DNA from: Bizionia argentinensis JUB59
GTDB taxonomy: Bacteria; Bacteroidota; Bacteroidia; Flavobacteriales; Flavobacteriaceae
Reading direction: 5' to 3'
DNA length: 64,000 bases
Assembly: GCF_000224335.1 (NCBI RefSeq)
Contig: NZ_AFXZ01000025.1
Location: forward strand, 1 to 64,000
The first letter of the stretch is position 1. Every line of letters starts with the position of its first letter. The notes beneath the pieces are model-generated. The model was not told where the DNA came from and made no database searches. It saw only the letters and a list, made by a program, of their open reading frames with translations. Below, one piece after another: positions 43,305-53,135 of the stretch. The position numbers and the translations under genes were made by a program.

Positions 43305-43849
43305 TTATTGGTCGCTATTTTTGAAAATCGATTAACCCAGACAAGCCAAAGGAAACACACCAGACCGTAAATTATAGCTGGAAAAATAACTGTGTGTAAA
43401 ATGGCTTCATGTTGCGGATAATGGTATAAACCGATAGAAAGCAATACAATACGGATTAAATTAACCACATAGATAAAAACGCTACCTGATAAAATATAAA
43501 TAACAGTTACTTTAAACTTTCCTGAAAAAGCTAGGATAAAAGCAACAAATAAAATAATAACACTAACAGAGTTACAGCCTTCGATAACGCGGGCAATATA
43601 TTTACCATTAAGTATAAGCTTCATCGTAGGTTCATCAAGATGAGGAAGCACTTGAGAATGATATCCCCAGGTGTTTAATAAATGTGCCGTTTGCTGCGCA
43701 ACAGCATGTGTAACATAGTCTGGGTAATAATCGGTTCCTGTAGAAAGATCTAAATATAGTTTATAGGAAAAAGATAAAACCACATAAACCGCCAAAAACG
43801 TTAGGATAAACTTAATGACAGACTTGTATTTTAGTAGTAATTTTTTCAC
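43301..43849 (-). CDS. xrtF: Exosortase family protein XrtF
   Basis: This 182-residue integral membrane cysteine protease/transpeptidase has the catalytic Cys92 in EGCNSVSV, Arg133 in NLIRIV, and a His in the following YHYPQHEA segment. That is the Cys-Arg-His triad of exosortases in its usual order. XrtF is a short, Flavobacteriaceae-type exosortase that probably processes surface proteins bearing a C-terminal sorting signal. No PEP-CTERM-like substrate is seen in this window. The partner gene follows with a 4-bp overlap. Confidence 0.93.
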   Translation of the reverse strand: MKKLLLKYKSVIKFILTFLAVYVVLSFSYKLYLDLSTGTDYYPDYVTHAVAQQTAHLLNTWGYHSQVLPHLDEPTMKLILNGKYIARVIEGCNSVSVIILFVAFILAFSGKFKVTVIYILSGSVFIYVVNLIRIVLLSIGLYHYPQHEAILHTVIFPAIIYGLVCFLWLVWVNRFSKIATNK

Positions 43850-43943
43850 TATAAATTATTGTAAATTTTGATTGTTAAAGTTATACAAAATGACCTCTAT
43901 AATTCACTGCAAATTAAATACTTTTACTGAAATTTAAAAACGA

Positions 43944-44399
43944 ATGACACTTCAAGAATTAAAACCATTTGTAACTCTTATTATTGAGCAACCTGAAAAG
44001 CCTGTAAACGAAAGATTACTAGAAATTTGCGCGTTATTAGAAGAAAAAATACCTTATTATAATTGGGTGGGTTTCTATTTTAAAAATGGCGAAAAAAACG
44101 AACTAAAACTTGGCCCATATGTTGGAGCCCCTACCGATCATACTATTATTCCTTTCGGAAAAGGCATCTGTGGACAAGTAGCTATTAGCAACCAAAATTT
44201 TGTTGTTCCAGACGTTTCTGCTCAAGATAATTATATTGCATGTAGCATTACCGTAAAATCTGAAATTGTGGTACCTATTTTTGTGCAAAATGAAAATATA
44301 GGACAAATTGATATAGACTCTAATACCATCGATCCGTTTACGGATATGGATGAGCGCTTTTTAGAGTTTGTGTGTAAAAAAGTGGCTTCTATTTTATAA
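43944..44399 (+). CDS. GAF-domain protein, fRMsr-like
   Basis: This 151-residue protein is a single GAF domain with the pattern of free methionine-(R)-sulfoxide reductase: YYNWVGFYF, LGPYVG, IPFGKGICG and YIACSITVKSEIVVP. Two of the three Cys known from E. coli MsrC are present (in GICG and YIAC). The first is replaced by His in the PTDHTIIPFG segment. The enzyme would reduce free methionine-R-sulfoxide with thioredoxin. Activity with two cysteines is plausible, but a small-molecule sensor role is an alternative. Confidence 0.8.
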   Translation: MTLQELKPFVTLIIEQPEKPVNERLLEICALLEEKIPYYNWVGFYFKNGEKNELKLGPYVGAPTDHTIIPFGKGICGQVAISNQNFVVPDVSAQDNYIACSITVKSEIVVPIFVQNENIGQIDIDSNTIDPFTDMDERFLEFVCKKVASIL

Positions 44400-44427
44400 C
44401 TGTTAACAACTTCCTTTTTAAGTTGAA

Positions 44428-44466
44428 AAACTACCGTGTTTTACTTTAAAACACAGTAGTTTTTTT
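44428..44466 (+). terminator. Terminator after the GAF gene
   Basis: AAACTAC (44428-44434) with GTAGTTT (44456-44462), then GTGTTTTA with TAAAACAC inside, form a long stem with one mismatch and a T-run at 44459-44466. It lies between the GAF gene and purH. Confidence 0.8.
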
Positions 44467-44510
44467 AATGTAATTCCCTATTTTTGCTGCCATAAAACAA
44501 CACAACACAC

Positions 44511-46043
44511 ATGAGTACTACAAAAACCATTAAATCGGCACTAATTTCTGTATTTAGTAAAGACGGATTAGCACCTATTGTAAAAACATTACACGAACAA
44601 AATGTTATAATTTACTCCACGGGAGGCACAGAAAAATTCATTAAGGATTTAGGAATTCCAGTTGTTCCTGTTGAAGATGTAACCTCCTACCCTTCAATTC
44701 TTGGTGGTCGCGTAAAAACTTTACATCCAAAAGTATTTGGTGGTATTTTAAACAGACAAAATCATGCTGGTGATGCTGCGGAATTAAAAGATTTTGATAT
44801 TCCACAAATCGATTTAGTGATTGTGGATCTTTATCCTTTTGAAAACACAGTTGCTTCTGGCGCCAGCAATCAAGATATTATTGAAAAAATTGATATTGGA
44901 GGCATTTCATTAATTCGTGCTGCAGCAAAAAATTATGCGGATGTAGTTTGCGTGGCTTCGGTAAACGATTACAGTGAGTTTTTAGACTTGTTACAATTAA
45001 ATAAAGGCGAAACATTAGAAGCGGACAGAAAACGTTTTGCAGCGAAAGCATTTAATGTCTCATCACATTACGATTCGGCTATTTTTAATTATTTCAATCA
45101 AGATAACGCTATCGCTAGCTTTAAATTAAGCGAAAATAATGGCCAGGCTCTACGTTATGGCGAAAACCCACACCAAAAGGGATACTTCTACGGCGATTTT
45201 GATGCCATGTTTACTAAACTTCATGGAAAAGAATTAAGCTACAACAACTTATTAGATGTGGACGCTGCTGTGAATTTAATGAACGAATTTAAAGGTGAGG
45301 CGCCAACTTTTGCTATTTTAAAACATAATAACGCTTGTGGCTTTGCTCAAAGAGAAACCATACAAGAAGCTTACACCGATGCATTAGCAGGCGATCCTGT
45401 TTCGGCGTTTGGTGGTATTTTAATTAGCAACACGGAAATTGACGAAGCAACTGCTAACGAAATTCATAGTCTGTTTTGTGAAGTTGTCATTGCACCATCT
45501 TTTTCTGAAGATGCTTTGAGCGTTTTAAAAGGTAAAAAGAATCGTATTTTATTAATACAAAATGATATTAGCTTACCAAAAACAACGGTTAGAACATGCC
45601 TAAATGGTGTTTTAGTTCAAGACCGTGATGGTTTAACAGATAGCATTGACAAATTAACCGATGCAACCAACAATAAACCATCAGAGAAGGAGTTAGAAGA
45701 TTTAATTTTTGCTTCCAAAATCTGTAAGCATACTAAGTCTAACACAATCGTGTTAGTAAAAAACAAGCAGTTATGTGCTAGTGGAACAGGGCAAACAAGT
45801 CGTGTAGACGCCTTAAACCAAGCTATTCATAAAGCACAATCTTTTAAATTCGATTTACAAGGTTCAGTTATGGCGAGTGATGCGTTTTTCCCATTCCCAG
45901 ATTGTGTTGAAATAGCGTATAATGCAGGTATTACAGCGGTTATTCAACCAGGTGGTTCTATAAAAGATCAATTGAGCGTAGACTATTGTAATGCGAACAA
46001 CGTATCTATGGTATTTACAGGAACACGCCACTTTAAACACTAA
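44511..46043 (+). CDS. purH: Bifunctional AICAR transformylase / IMP cyclohydrolase
   Basis: This 510-residue protein starts with the MGS-like IMP cyclohydrolase domain (SALISVFSKDGL, STGGTEKFIKDLG, GGRVKTLHPKVFGGIL). The AICAR transformylase domain follows (LRYGENPHQKG, LKHNNACGFA), with the C-terminal GGSIKDQLSVDYCN and VFTGTRHFKH end. It performs the last two steps of purine synthesis, using 10-formyl-THF. The size is typical. A -7-like box TATTTTTG lies at 44479-44486, giving a short leader. It is a single-gene unit here. Confidence 0.97.
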   Translation: MSTTKTIKSALISVFSKDGLAPIVKTLHEQNVIIYSTGGTEKFIKDLGIPVVPVEDVTSYPSILGGRVKTLHPKVFGGILNRQNHAGDAAELKDFDIPQIDLVIVDLYPFENTVASGASNQDIIEKIDIGGISLIRAAAKNYADVVCVASVNDYSEFLDLLQLNKGETLEADRKRFAAKAFNVSSHYDSAIFNYFNQDNAIASFKLSENNGQALRYGENPHQKGYFYGDFDAMFTKLHGKELSYNNLLDVDAAVNLMNEFKGEAPTFAILKHNNACGFAQRETIQEAYTDALAGDPVSAFGGILISNTEIDEATANEIHSLFCEVVIAPSFSEDALSVLKGKKNRILLIQNDISLPKTTVRTCLNGVLVQDRDGLTDSIDKLTDATNNKPSEKELEDLIFASKICKHTKSNTIVLVKNKQLCASGTGQTSRVDALNQAIHKAQSFKFDLQGSVMASDAFFPFPDCVEIAYNAGITAVIQPGGSIKDQLSVDYCNANNVSMVFTGTRHFKH

Positions 46044-46131
46044 TGTCCCACGTAACTGGGAATCTTTCGGGAATCCAAACATATTACGTGTAGGCTGGCG
46101 GTAAAAGTGGAGTTCTCATATGAGTTCTATA

Positions 46132-46174
46132 TGCCATTTTTCAACAGAGTATAACACTTTGCTGAAAAATGGCA
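46132..46174. repeat. 12-bp inverted repeat between purH and mreB
   Basis: TGCCATTTTTCA (46132-46143) is complementary to TGAAAAATGGCA (46163-46174) with a 19-base spacer. There is no T-run after it, so it is a weak terminator candidate; a small mobile or regulatory palindrome is possible. The remainder of the gap 46044-46307 has no gene. Confidence 0.5.
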
Positions 46175-46307
46175 CAACAAGTAAAGTTGCAGGAAAACAA
46201 TTTAAAAACAAAACCATTCAAAAATAAAACCAACAACAATAATTGCATAAACTTTTATTACATTTACAAGAATTGATTAACAACCCTTTTATAAACCACT
46301 AAAACAC

Positions 46308-47336
46308 ATGGGATTTTTTGACTTCTTAACCGAAGAAATAGCAATAGATTTAGGAACCGCGAACACCCTAATTATTCATAACGATAAAGTAGTTGTAGAC
46401 AGCCCATCTATTGTTGCTCGAGACAGAATTTCTGGAAAAATAATTGCCGTTGGTAAAGAAGCGAGCTTGATGCAAGGTAAAACGCATGAGAACATTAAAA
46501 CGGTTAGGCCCTTGAAGGATGGTGTAATTGCAGATTTTGATGCCAGCGAACAAATGATTAGCATGTTCATTAAAAACATTCCTGCTTTAAAGAAAAAATT
46601 ATTCCCGCCATCTTTACGTATGGTAGTTTGTATTCCTTCAGGAATTACGGAAGTGGAAATGCGTGCGGTTAAGGAATCATGTGAGCGTGTAAATGGAAAA
46701 GAAGTTTACCTTATTCATGAACCTATGGCTGCCGCTATTGGTATTGGTGTAGATATCATGCAACCAAAAGGAAACATGATTGTAGATATAGGAGGAGGTA
46801 CTACTGAAATTGCTGTTATTGCTTTAGGAGGTATTGTTTGCGATAAATCTGTTAAAATTGCTGGTGACGTGTTTACCAACGATATCATATATTATATGCG
46901 TACCCAACATAACTTATATGTAGGTGAACGTACAGCTGAAAAAATAAAAATTCAAATTGGAGCCGCTACTGAGGATTTAGAATTACCTCCAGAAGACATG
47001 AGTGTTCAAGGGCGTGATTTACTAACTGGTAAACCAAAACAAGTTCAAATTTCATACAGAGAAATAGCAAAGGCTTTAGATAAATCTATTTTACGTATTG
47101 AAGATGCCGTTATGGAAACACTATCTCAAACACCCCCAGAATTGGCTGCCGATATTTATAATACTGGTATTTATTTAGCAGGTGGAGGTTCTATGTTGCG
47201 TGGATTGGACAAACGATTATCTCAAAAAACAGACTTACCTGTTTATATTGCAGAAGATCCTTTACGTGCCGTCGTTAGAGGTACTGGTATTACATTAAAA
47301 AACTTATCGAAATTCAAAAGTATCTTGATAAAATAG
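46308..47336 (+). CDS. mreB: Rod-shape actin homologue MreB
   Basis: This 342-residue actin-fold ATPase has phosphate-1 segment IAIDLGTANTLI near the N-terminus, phosphate-2 IVDIGGGTTEIAV, and adenosine motif GIYLAGGGSMLRG. It polymerises under the inner membrane and guides the cell-wall elongation machinery. First gene of the operon mreB-mreC-mreD-mrdA-rodA, with 11 bp to mreC. The length is normal. Confidence 0.98.
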   Translation: MGFFDFLTEEIAIDLGTANTLIIHNDKVVVDSPSIVARDRISGKIIAVGKEASLMQGKTHENIKTVRPLKDGVIADFDASEQMISMFIKNIPALKKKLFPPSLRMVVCIPSGITEVEMRAVKESCERVNGKEVYLIHEPMAAAIGIGVDIMQPKGNMIVDIGGGTTEIAVIALGGIVCDKSVKIAGDVFTNDIIYYMRTQHNLYVGERTAEKIKIQIGAATEDLELPPEDMSVQGRDLLTGKPKQVQISYREIAKALDKSILRIEDAVMETLSQTPPELAADIYNTGIYLAGGGSMLRGLDKRLSQKTDLPVYIAEDPLRAVVRGTGITLKNLSKFKSILIK

Positions 47337-47347
47337 CATTCTAAATC

Positions 47348-48172
47348 ATGCAACAAATCATTCAATTCTTTATAAGAAACAAAACTAATTTGTTGTATTT
47401 ATTGCTGCTTTTTATTGCCGTAATTTTTACGATTCAGTCGCATTCCTATCATAAGAGTAAGTTTATAAATTCGGCTAACTTTATTACAGGAGGTGTTTAT
47501 AATTCGGCTAATAATGTTTCTATTTACTTTAATTTAGAATCTCAAAATATTTTATTACAAGAGGAAAATGCGCGTTTAAATTCAATTTATCACACACCAA
47601 ATGATACAATAGACAACAGTTTCATTAACGATACGGTTTATTCAGGTGTTAAGTATAAATTTACGCCAGCTCAAGTTATAAAAAACAGCTATTCAGCTAA
47701 AAATAATGTGTTGCTCATTAATCGTGGTAAACGTGATAGTATGAAGCAAGATTTTGGTGTAGTTACACCCAAAGGTATTCTGGGAATTGTAGATCAAACA
47801 AGTACAAAATTCGCTACTGTTTTATCTATATTAAATACCAATATTAAAATTAGTGCTCAATTAAAAAACAGCAATCATTTTGGGTCTTTAATGTGGAATA
47901 CTAAATCGCCACAAATAGTGCAGCTAAATGAAATTTCAAAAATCGCACCTGTCAAAAAAGGCGATACCATTGTTACATCTGGGCGTTCTGTAATTTTCCC
48001 TAAAGGCATTCCTATTGGAGTCATTAAAGATTACCGCTTAGATTCTGCCGAAAACTTCTACACAATAGATGTCAAACTTTTTAATGACATGACCAATATT
48101 GAATATGTTTACATTATTGAAAATATAGACAAAGATGAAATAAACAGCCTACTAAAACCTAATAATGAATAA
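47348..48172 (+). CDS. mreC: Rod-shape-determining protein MreC
   Basis: This 274-residue protein has one N-terminal membrane helix (about 14-32), then a coiled coil (EENARLNSIY) and a periplasmic beta-domain with VTPKGILGIVDQTS and GDTIVTSGRSVIFPKGIPIGVI. It links MreB to PBP2 and RodA and activates PBP2. It overlaps mreD by 8 bp. All features of the family are present. Confidence 0.96.
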   Translation: MQQIIQFFIRNKTNLLYLLLLFIAVIFTIQSHSYHKSKFINSANFITGGVYNSANNVSIYFNLESQNILLQEENARLNSIYHTPNDTIDNSFINDTVYSGVKYKFTPAQVIKNSYSAKNNVLLINRGKRDSMKQDFGVVTPKGILGIVDQTSTKFATVLSILNTNIKISAQLKNSNHFGSLMWNTKSPQIVQLNEISKIAPVKKGDTIVTSGRSVIFPKGIPIGVIKDYRLDSAENFYTIDVKLFNDMTNIEYVYIIENIDKDEINSLLKPNNE

Positions 48173-48668
48173 TAGCGTCTTGTCTTATAGCCTACAGTTT
48201 ATTGTACTCGTTTTAGTGCAAGTATTGATTTTAAACCACATTAATTTCTTGGGTCATATTAACCCATACTTATATGTTATTTTTATTTTGCTATTCCCTA
48301 TAAATGACAAACGGCTAACCTACCTTTTAATCAGTTTTGTTTTAGGATTAACTATAGACATTTTCTCGGATTCTGGAGGTGTTCATGCCGCTGCAGCAGT
48401 GAGCATTGCATTTATTAGACCTGTTGTTCTTAAGTTTTGTTTCGGCTCTGTTTATGACCATGGCACCATTAAGTTTAAAAACGTAGATTTTGGAGCAAAA
48501 ATTATTTACTTCATTATTCTTGTCTTCATTCACCATTTTATTCTATTTGCTTTAGAAACTTTTAACATAAAAGATATAATTTTGGTGATTCAAAAGACGT
48601 TATTCTCAAGTATATTTACTATTATACTGTGTTTAGTAACGAGCATCTTATTCAGTAAAAAAACTTAA
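48165..48668 (+). CDS. mreD: Rod-shape-determining protein MreD
   Basis: This 167-residue protein has about five membrane helices and the family segment LLFPINDKRLTYLLISFVLG near residue 45, then a DIFSDSGGVHAAA loop. It is a small membrane partner of MreC in the elongasome. Overlap with mreC (8 bp) and stop-start contact with mrdA (1 bp) show tight coupling. Confidence 0.93.
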   Translation: MNNSVLSYSLQFIVLVLVQVLILNHINFLGHINPYLYVIFILLFPINDKRLTYLLISFVLGLTIDIFSDSGGVHAAAAVSIAFIRPVVLKFCFGSVYDHGTIKFKNVDFGAKIIYFIILVFIHHFILFALETFNIKDIILVIQKTLFSSIFTIILCLVTSILFSKKT

Positions 48669-50596
48669 TGCGACAATTTTTACTCTTTTTTATTATTATT
48701 CTAGTAGGTATCACTTTTATTGGAAGGTTATTCTATTTACAAGTGTATTCAGCTGAAGGACATAACATCCTAGATGACAACGCTATTAGAAAAGTTTATG
48801 ATTACCCTAAACGTGGATTTGTCTACGACAGAAACAAAAAGCTTTTGGTAGGAAATCAACCATCTTATGACGTAATGGTTATTCCACAAGAAGTAAAACC
48901 TTTAGATACATTAGAGTTTTGTTCCCTTTTAAAAATCACTAAAGACCAGTTTAAAAAAACTTATAAACGTGCTTATAATTATTCACCTAGATTACCTTAT
49001 GTATTTCTAGCACACTTATCAAAGGAAGATTATGCCGTTTTACAAGAGAAAATGCGTAAATATGAAGGCTTCTATATTCAAAAACGACTTTTACGAGATT
49101 ATCAAACTTCGGTAGCTGCCAATGTTTTAGGTTTTATTGCTGAAGCTACGCCGAGTCAAATAGCTTCAAACCCGTACTATATAATGGGTGATTTAATAGG
49201 GAAACAAGGTGTAGAACTATCTTATGAAGAAGAGCTACGTGGTATAAAAGGCATCAAGTTCATTCAAAAGGATCGTTTTAACCGGGATATTGGTCCTTAT
49301 CAAAATGGTGAATTTGATACCATTCCCCAACAAGGAAAAGATATTACTATTACTATAGATCGAACACTTCAAGAATATGGCGAATTACTCATGACCAACA
49401 AACGGGGTGGTATTGTAGCTTTAGAGCCTAAAACTGGTGAGATTTTAGCATTAGTATCTGCACCATCTTACGATCCCAATTTATTAGTGGGTAGAAAACG
49501 TTCTGAGAATTACACAAAATTATATCGTGATAGCATACACTTACCATTAATAGATAAAAGTTTATTGCGAGTGCACGAACCAGGATCGCCTTTCAAAGCT
49601 ATTGTAGCCCTAACGGCACTGCAAGAAGGTGTTATTACACCACAAACCTCCTTATTTTGCTCGGGCGTATACCTTTATGGACGTAGAGGTAAAATGGGTT
49701 GCCACTGTGGAGGCGGAAATCGCGATTTAATATTAGGCATATCAAAATCTTGTAACTCCTATTTCGCCAATGCCTATCGTAAAAGTTTAGATATTGTTTC
49801 CAACTCCTCTAAATCGATGGATATCTGGAGTAATCATGTAAAAAGTTTTGGATTAGGAGAGTTTTTAGGTACTGATTTACCCATAGGTAAAAAAGGAAAC
49901 ATTCCAGATGGTGCTTATTATGATAAATGGTACCCAGATTTTAAATGGGTAGGAAGTACGGTTTTATCAAACGCCATTGGTCAAGGAGAAATTTTAGTGA
50001 CTCCTATACATTTAGCTAATATGACGGCTGCTATTGCCAATAGAGGTTTTTACTATACACCACATATTATAAAACATATTCAAGGGAAAGAAATAGATTC
50101 TAAATATACCACGCCAAATTATACAACCATAGACAAAAAACATTTTGAACCCGTGATTCAAGGTTTATTTAATGTGTATGAGAATAATGGAACCGCTCAA
50201 CACCTAAAAGTTCCTGGTATTGAAATTTGTGGAAAAACAGGTACATCTGAAAACTTTGCCATCATTGAAGGTAAACGCACCCAGCTTACAGACCACTCAC
50301 TATTTATTGCGTTCGCTCCAAAAGACGATCCCAAAATAGCCATTGCTGTTTTTGTGGAAAACGGTTATTTTGGTTCACGATATGCAGGTAGAATTGCCAG
50401 TTTAATGATTGAGAAATATTTAAAAGATGAAGTTTCTCGAACCGATTTAGAAAATTGGATTTTAACGTATAGTTTAGAACATGAATATCAAAAGCCATTT
50501 TCTGGAAAACCCTTTAAAATTAATAGACAAGGAGGACAAGAAACAGTATCTCCCGAAGAATTAAAAATTTTAAAAGATAAATTAAAAGAGATTTAG
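48668..50596 (+). CDS. mrdA: Penicillin-binding protein 2 (elongation transpeptidase)
   Basis: This 642-residue class B PBP has an N-terminal membrane anchor (about 3-22) and a dimerisation/pedestal domain with KRGFVYDRNKKLLVGNQPSY. The transpeptidase domain has the catalytic serine in SPFK (SxxK), SCNSY (SxN) and KTGT. It cross-links peptidoglycan for lateral growth and pairs with RodA, encoded 8 bp downstream. A short segment CGGGNRDLI near the SxN region is typical of Bacteroidota PBP2. Confidence 0.96.
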   Translation: MRQFLLFFIIILVGITFIGRLFYLQVYSAEGHNILDDNAIRKVYDYPKRGFVYDRNKKLLVGNQPSYDVMVIPQEVKPLDTLEFCSLLKITKDQFKKTYKRAYNYSPRLPYVFLAHLSKEDYAVLQEKMRKYEGFYIQKRLLRDYQTSVAANVLGFIAEATPSQIASNPYYIMGDLIGKQGVELSYEEELRGIKGIKFIQKDRFNRDIGPYQNGEFDTIPQQGKDITITIDRTLQEYGELLMTNKRGGIVALEPKTGEILALVSAPSYDPNLLVGRKRSENYTKLYRDSIHLPLIDKSLLRVHEPGSPFKAIVALTALQEGVITPQTSLFCSGVYLYGRRGKMGCHCGGGNRDLILGISKSCNSYFANAYRKSLDIVSNSSKSMDIWSNHVKSFGLGEFLGTDLPIGKKGNIPDGAYYDKWYPDFKWVGSTVLSNAIGQGEILVTPIHLANMTAAIANRGFYYTPHIIKHIQGKEIDSKYTTPNYTTIDKKHFEPVIQGLFNVYENNGTAQHLKVPGIEICGKTGTSENFAIIEGKRTQLTDHSLFIAFAPKDDPKIAIAVFVENGYFGSRYAGRIASLMIEKYLKDEVSRTDLENWILTYSLEHEYQKPFSGKPFKINRQGGQETVSPEELKILKDKLKEI

Positions 50597-50604
50597 TATT
50601 TTTT

Positions 50605-51882
50605 ATGACCAGAGAAACTAATAGACATTTTAAGTTTGATTGGATTACCATAGTTTTATTCTTAATTCTAGTTGGTTTTGGATGGATGAATATTCTATCG
50701 GCTTCTCATATTGGTGATACTATAGATTATCTCGATTTCACACAACCATACGGAAAACAGCTACTTTTTATATCGCTTACCTTACTGCTTATTATTCTAA
50801 TATTATCTTTAGAATCCAAATTTTACGTTAGGTTTTCTAGCGTCCTTTATATACTATCCATGGTCTCCATGGTTGGATTATTTTTATTTGGAAAAAACGT
50901 TAATGGCGCTACGGCCTGGTACGGCATTGGTGGCATGACCATACAACCCAGTGAGTTTGCTAAAGCAGCTACCGCATTAGCAATTGCTAAGCATTTAAGC
51001 GACTTACAGATCGATTTAAAAAACTTTAAAGATCAAATTAAAGCCTTTATAATTATCAGCATTCCCGCACTCTTAATCTTGCTCCAAAATGATACCGGAA
51101 GTGCTTTAGTTTATGCCGCCTTTATTTTTGTTTTTTATAGAGAAGGTTTACCTAAAGTATATTTAATACTAGGCTTTAGCTTAACGCTAATTACAATGAG
51201 TGCTTTAAAATTTGGAGATGTAACAACAGGAATTGTGGCAACCGTTATAATACTAACATATCACATCACCAGACGCAAAAAGCCACAGATTTTAAAAACG
51301 TTTTCTATTATTTTAGCCTGCCTTGTTTTAAGTTTTGCGGTGGAGTTTTTATATGAAAACATACTACAGATACATCAAAAAGATCGTATCAGTTTATGGT
51401 TAAGGCTAGAAAAAGATCCAGCTAAAATTCAAGAAATGCAGCGGGATATTCTATATAATTTATACGAATCCGAAAAGGCCATTAGCTCTGGTGGTTTAAC
51501 TGGAAAAGGCTATTTACAAGGCACAAGAACAACAGGAAAGTTTGTTCCGGAACAACATACAGATTATATTTTCAGTACTGTTGGTGAAGAATGGGGCTTT
51601 GTTGGTACCGCCTTTGTTGTCATTATTTTTATACTACTATTATTACGGATTCTTCATTTATCCGAATTGCAAAAGTCGCAGTTTAGTCGCGTTTATGGCT
51701 ACAGTGTTGCTGCCATTCTATTCTTCCACTTTTTGATTAATATTGGTATGGTTATGGGCCTGATTCCTACCATTGGAATACCACTTCCATTTTTTAGTTA
51801 TGGAGGCTCCGGACTTTGGGGATTTACTATTTTACTATTTATTTTTATTAAATTAGATTCAAATAGAATTAATGAATGGTAA
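50605..51882 (+). CDS. rodA: Peptidoglycan glycosyltransferase RodA
   Basis: This 425-residue SEDS-family protein has about ten membrane helices. Family segments are WYGIGGMTIQPSEFAKAATAL, LQNDTGSALVY, DYIFSTVGEEWGFVG and PLPFFSYGGSGLWG. It polymerises glycan strands with PBP2 for rod elongation. It closes the mre operon; the next 335 bp contain a terminator. Confidence 0.96.
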   Translation: MTRETNRHFKFDWITIVLFLILVGFGWMNILSASHIGDTIDYLDFTQPYGKQLLFISLTLLLIILILSLESKFYVRFSSVLYILSMVSMVGLFLFGKNVNGATAWYGIGGMTIQPSEFAKAATALAIAKHLSDLQIDLKNFKDQIKAFIIISIPALLILLQNDTGSALVYAAFIFVFYREGLPKVYLILGFSLTLITMSALKFGDVTTGIVATVIILTYHITRRKKPQILKTFSIILACLVLSFAVEFLYENILQIHQKDRISLWLRLEKDPAKIQEMQRDILYNLYESEKAISSGGLTGKGYLQGTRTTGKFVPEQHTDYIFSTVGEEWGFVGTAFVVIIFILLLLRILHLSELQKSQFSRVYGYSVAAILFFHFLINIGMVMGLIPTIGIPLPFFSYGGSGLWGFTILLFIFIKLDSNRINEW

Positions 51883-52217
51883 ATAATCACCTTTATTCAA
51901 TTACGAAAATTCATATTAAAACCTCCTGAATAATTAGAACGCAACATCTCTGCACTAACACTTACAGTTAAGAAACCTTTACTTTTTTTTAGGAAGACTT
52001 CTGATTCTCTAAAAAAACTAAATCATTAGAGACCCTTAAGCCATCATTAACAACCACTTAAAAAAAATAAAGCCTGTATTTATTTTATAATATAGGCTTC
52101 TTTTTAATTTATATCCCTATATTCATCGAACATCAGATAGTTTTAATAGCAAAAAATAAGTGAGTATTATCGCGTAATATTTACACTAATTTCTAACATC
52201 TTTAAAAGAATATTTTT
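51883..52217. other. Gap after rodA: terminator and A/T-rich DNA
   Basis: No gene is seen. The hairpin at 52071-52100 ends the upstream operon. The remaining A/T-rich stretch before 52218 should carry the promoter of the next gene, but no clear TAnnTTTG box is found. Confidence 0.5.
52071..52106 (+). terminator. Terminator after rodA
   Basis: AAGCCTGTAT (52071-52080) pairs with ATATAGGCTT (52091-52100), with one G-U pair, followed by CTTTTT. The 10-base A/T loop and T-run fit an intrinsic terminator. Confidence 0.8.
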
Positions 52218-53009
52218 ATGAGAAAACTAGTATTCTTTGCTTTCTTCATTACGTATTGCACAATTTTAACAGCGCAAATCCAAGATAACTATTCGCCATT
52301 TGATGATGGAAAGTTATTACGAGATAAAATTCAAAACCCAATTGCTAACATGTTAAGCGTTCCAGTTTCTTATCATTTATATCTAGGTGATAGAAATACC
52401 AATATCATATATTTCGAGCCTATAATTCCAATTACTATATTTAAAAAATGGCAAGTTATAACTAAAACAGTTATTCCTCTAATGAATATACCAACACGGT
52501 CTGGTTACAAAAATGGTTTGGGTAATGTGAAGTTTATATCCACTATAACATCAGCAAAAAAAAAGGGATTTAGTTGGGGCTTCGGACCGGCAATTATGTT
52601 TCCTGCTGTAAAAGAAATATTAGGTAATAATAAGCTTTCTATTGGGCCGTCTATCATAGCTTTAAAGCAAACCAATGGTTTAACTTATGGCTTGGCTGTG
52701 CAAAATTACTTTTCCATAGTTGGATCGCACACTAAACCCGATGTAAATATTTTAGAAGCACAAATTATGGTTTCCCAAAACTTTTTAGACCATTGGTATG
52801 TTTACACTAATCCACATATTACAGTTAATTGGAATGCCATTAGCAATAAACAATGGAGCGTTCCTTTGGGAGTTGGGATTGGCAAACTAATTCCAAACCG
52901 ATATTTACCAATTAATTTAAAAGCTGGTGTTTATAAATTTGTATCACATCCAACAAATGCAGATTGGTTAGTACAAGCACAAGCTACTTTTATTATAAAT
53001 TCGAAATAA
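52218..53009 (+). CDS. Exported outer-membrane barrel-like protein
   Basis: This 263-residue protein has a signal peptide (1-20, ILTAQ) followed by alternating hydrophobic strands, with many aromatic and Gly residues, such as FSWGFGPAIMFPAVKEI and QWSVPLGVGIGKL. It ends in QAQATFIINSK. This pattern matches small outer-membrane transporter-like barrels, sometimes named neuromedin U or MetA-pathway transporter in databases. I do not assign a substrate. It stands alone between rodA and gldC. Confidence 0.8.
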   Translation: MRKLVFFAFFITYCTILTAQIQDNYSPFDDGKLLRDKIQNPIANMLSVPVSYHLYLGDRNTNIIYFEPIIPITIFKKWQVITKTVIPLMNIPTRSGYKNGLGNVKFISTITSAKKKGFSWGFGPAIMFPAVKEILGNNKLSIGPSIIALKQTNGLTYGLAVQNYFSIVGSHTKPDVNILEAQIMVSQNFLDHWYVYTNPHITVNWNAISNKQWSVPLGVGIGKLIPNRYLPINLKAGVYKFVSHPTNADWLVQAQATFIINSK

Positions 53010-53135
53010 GACCTATTTGCATTGACAAGTTCAGAAAGCCTTAAAACCTAACTAGCTAGACAATTAGAATAATTAGAATAAAACAATCCGTGTTTACTAT
53101 AAAAACAGATGGAAACGAACTTCTAGACTAAAAAT

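Noticed and set aside
46132-46174. The inverted repeat after purH as a clear intrinsic terminator
   Set aside because: The stem is good, but the loop is long and no T-run follows on either strand.
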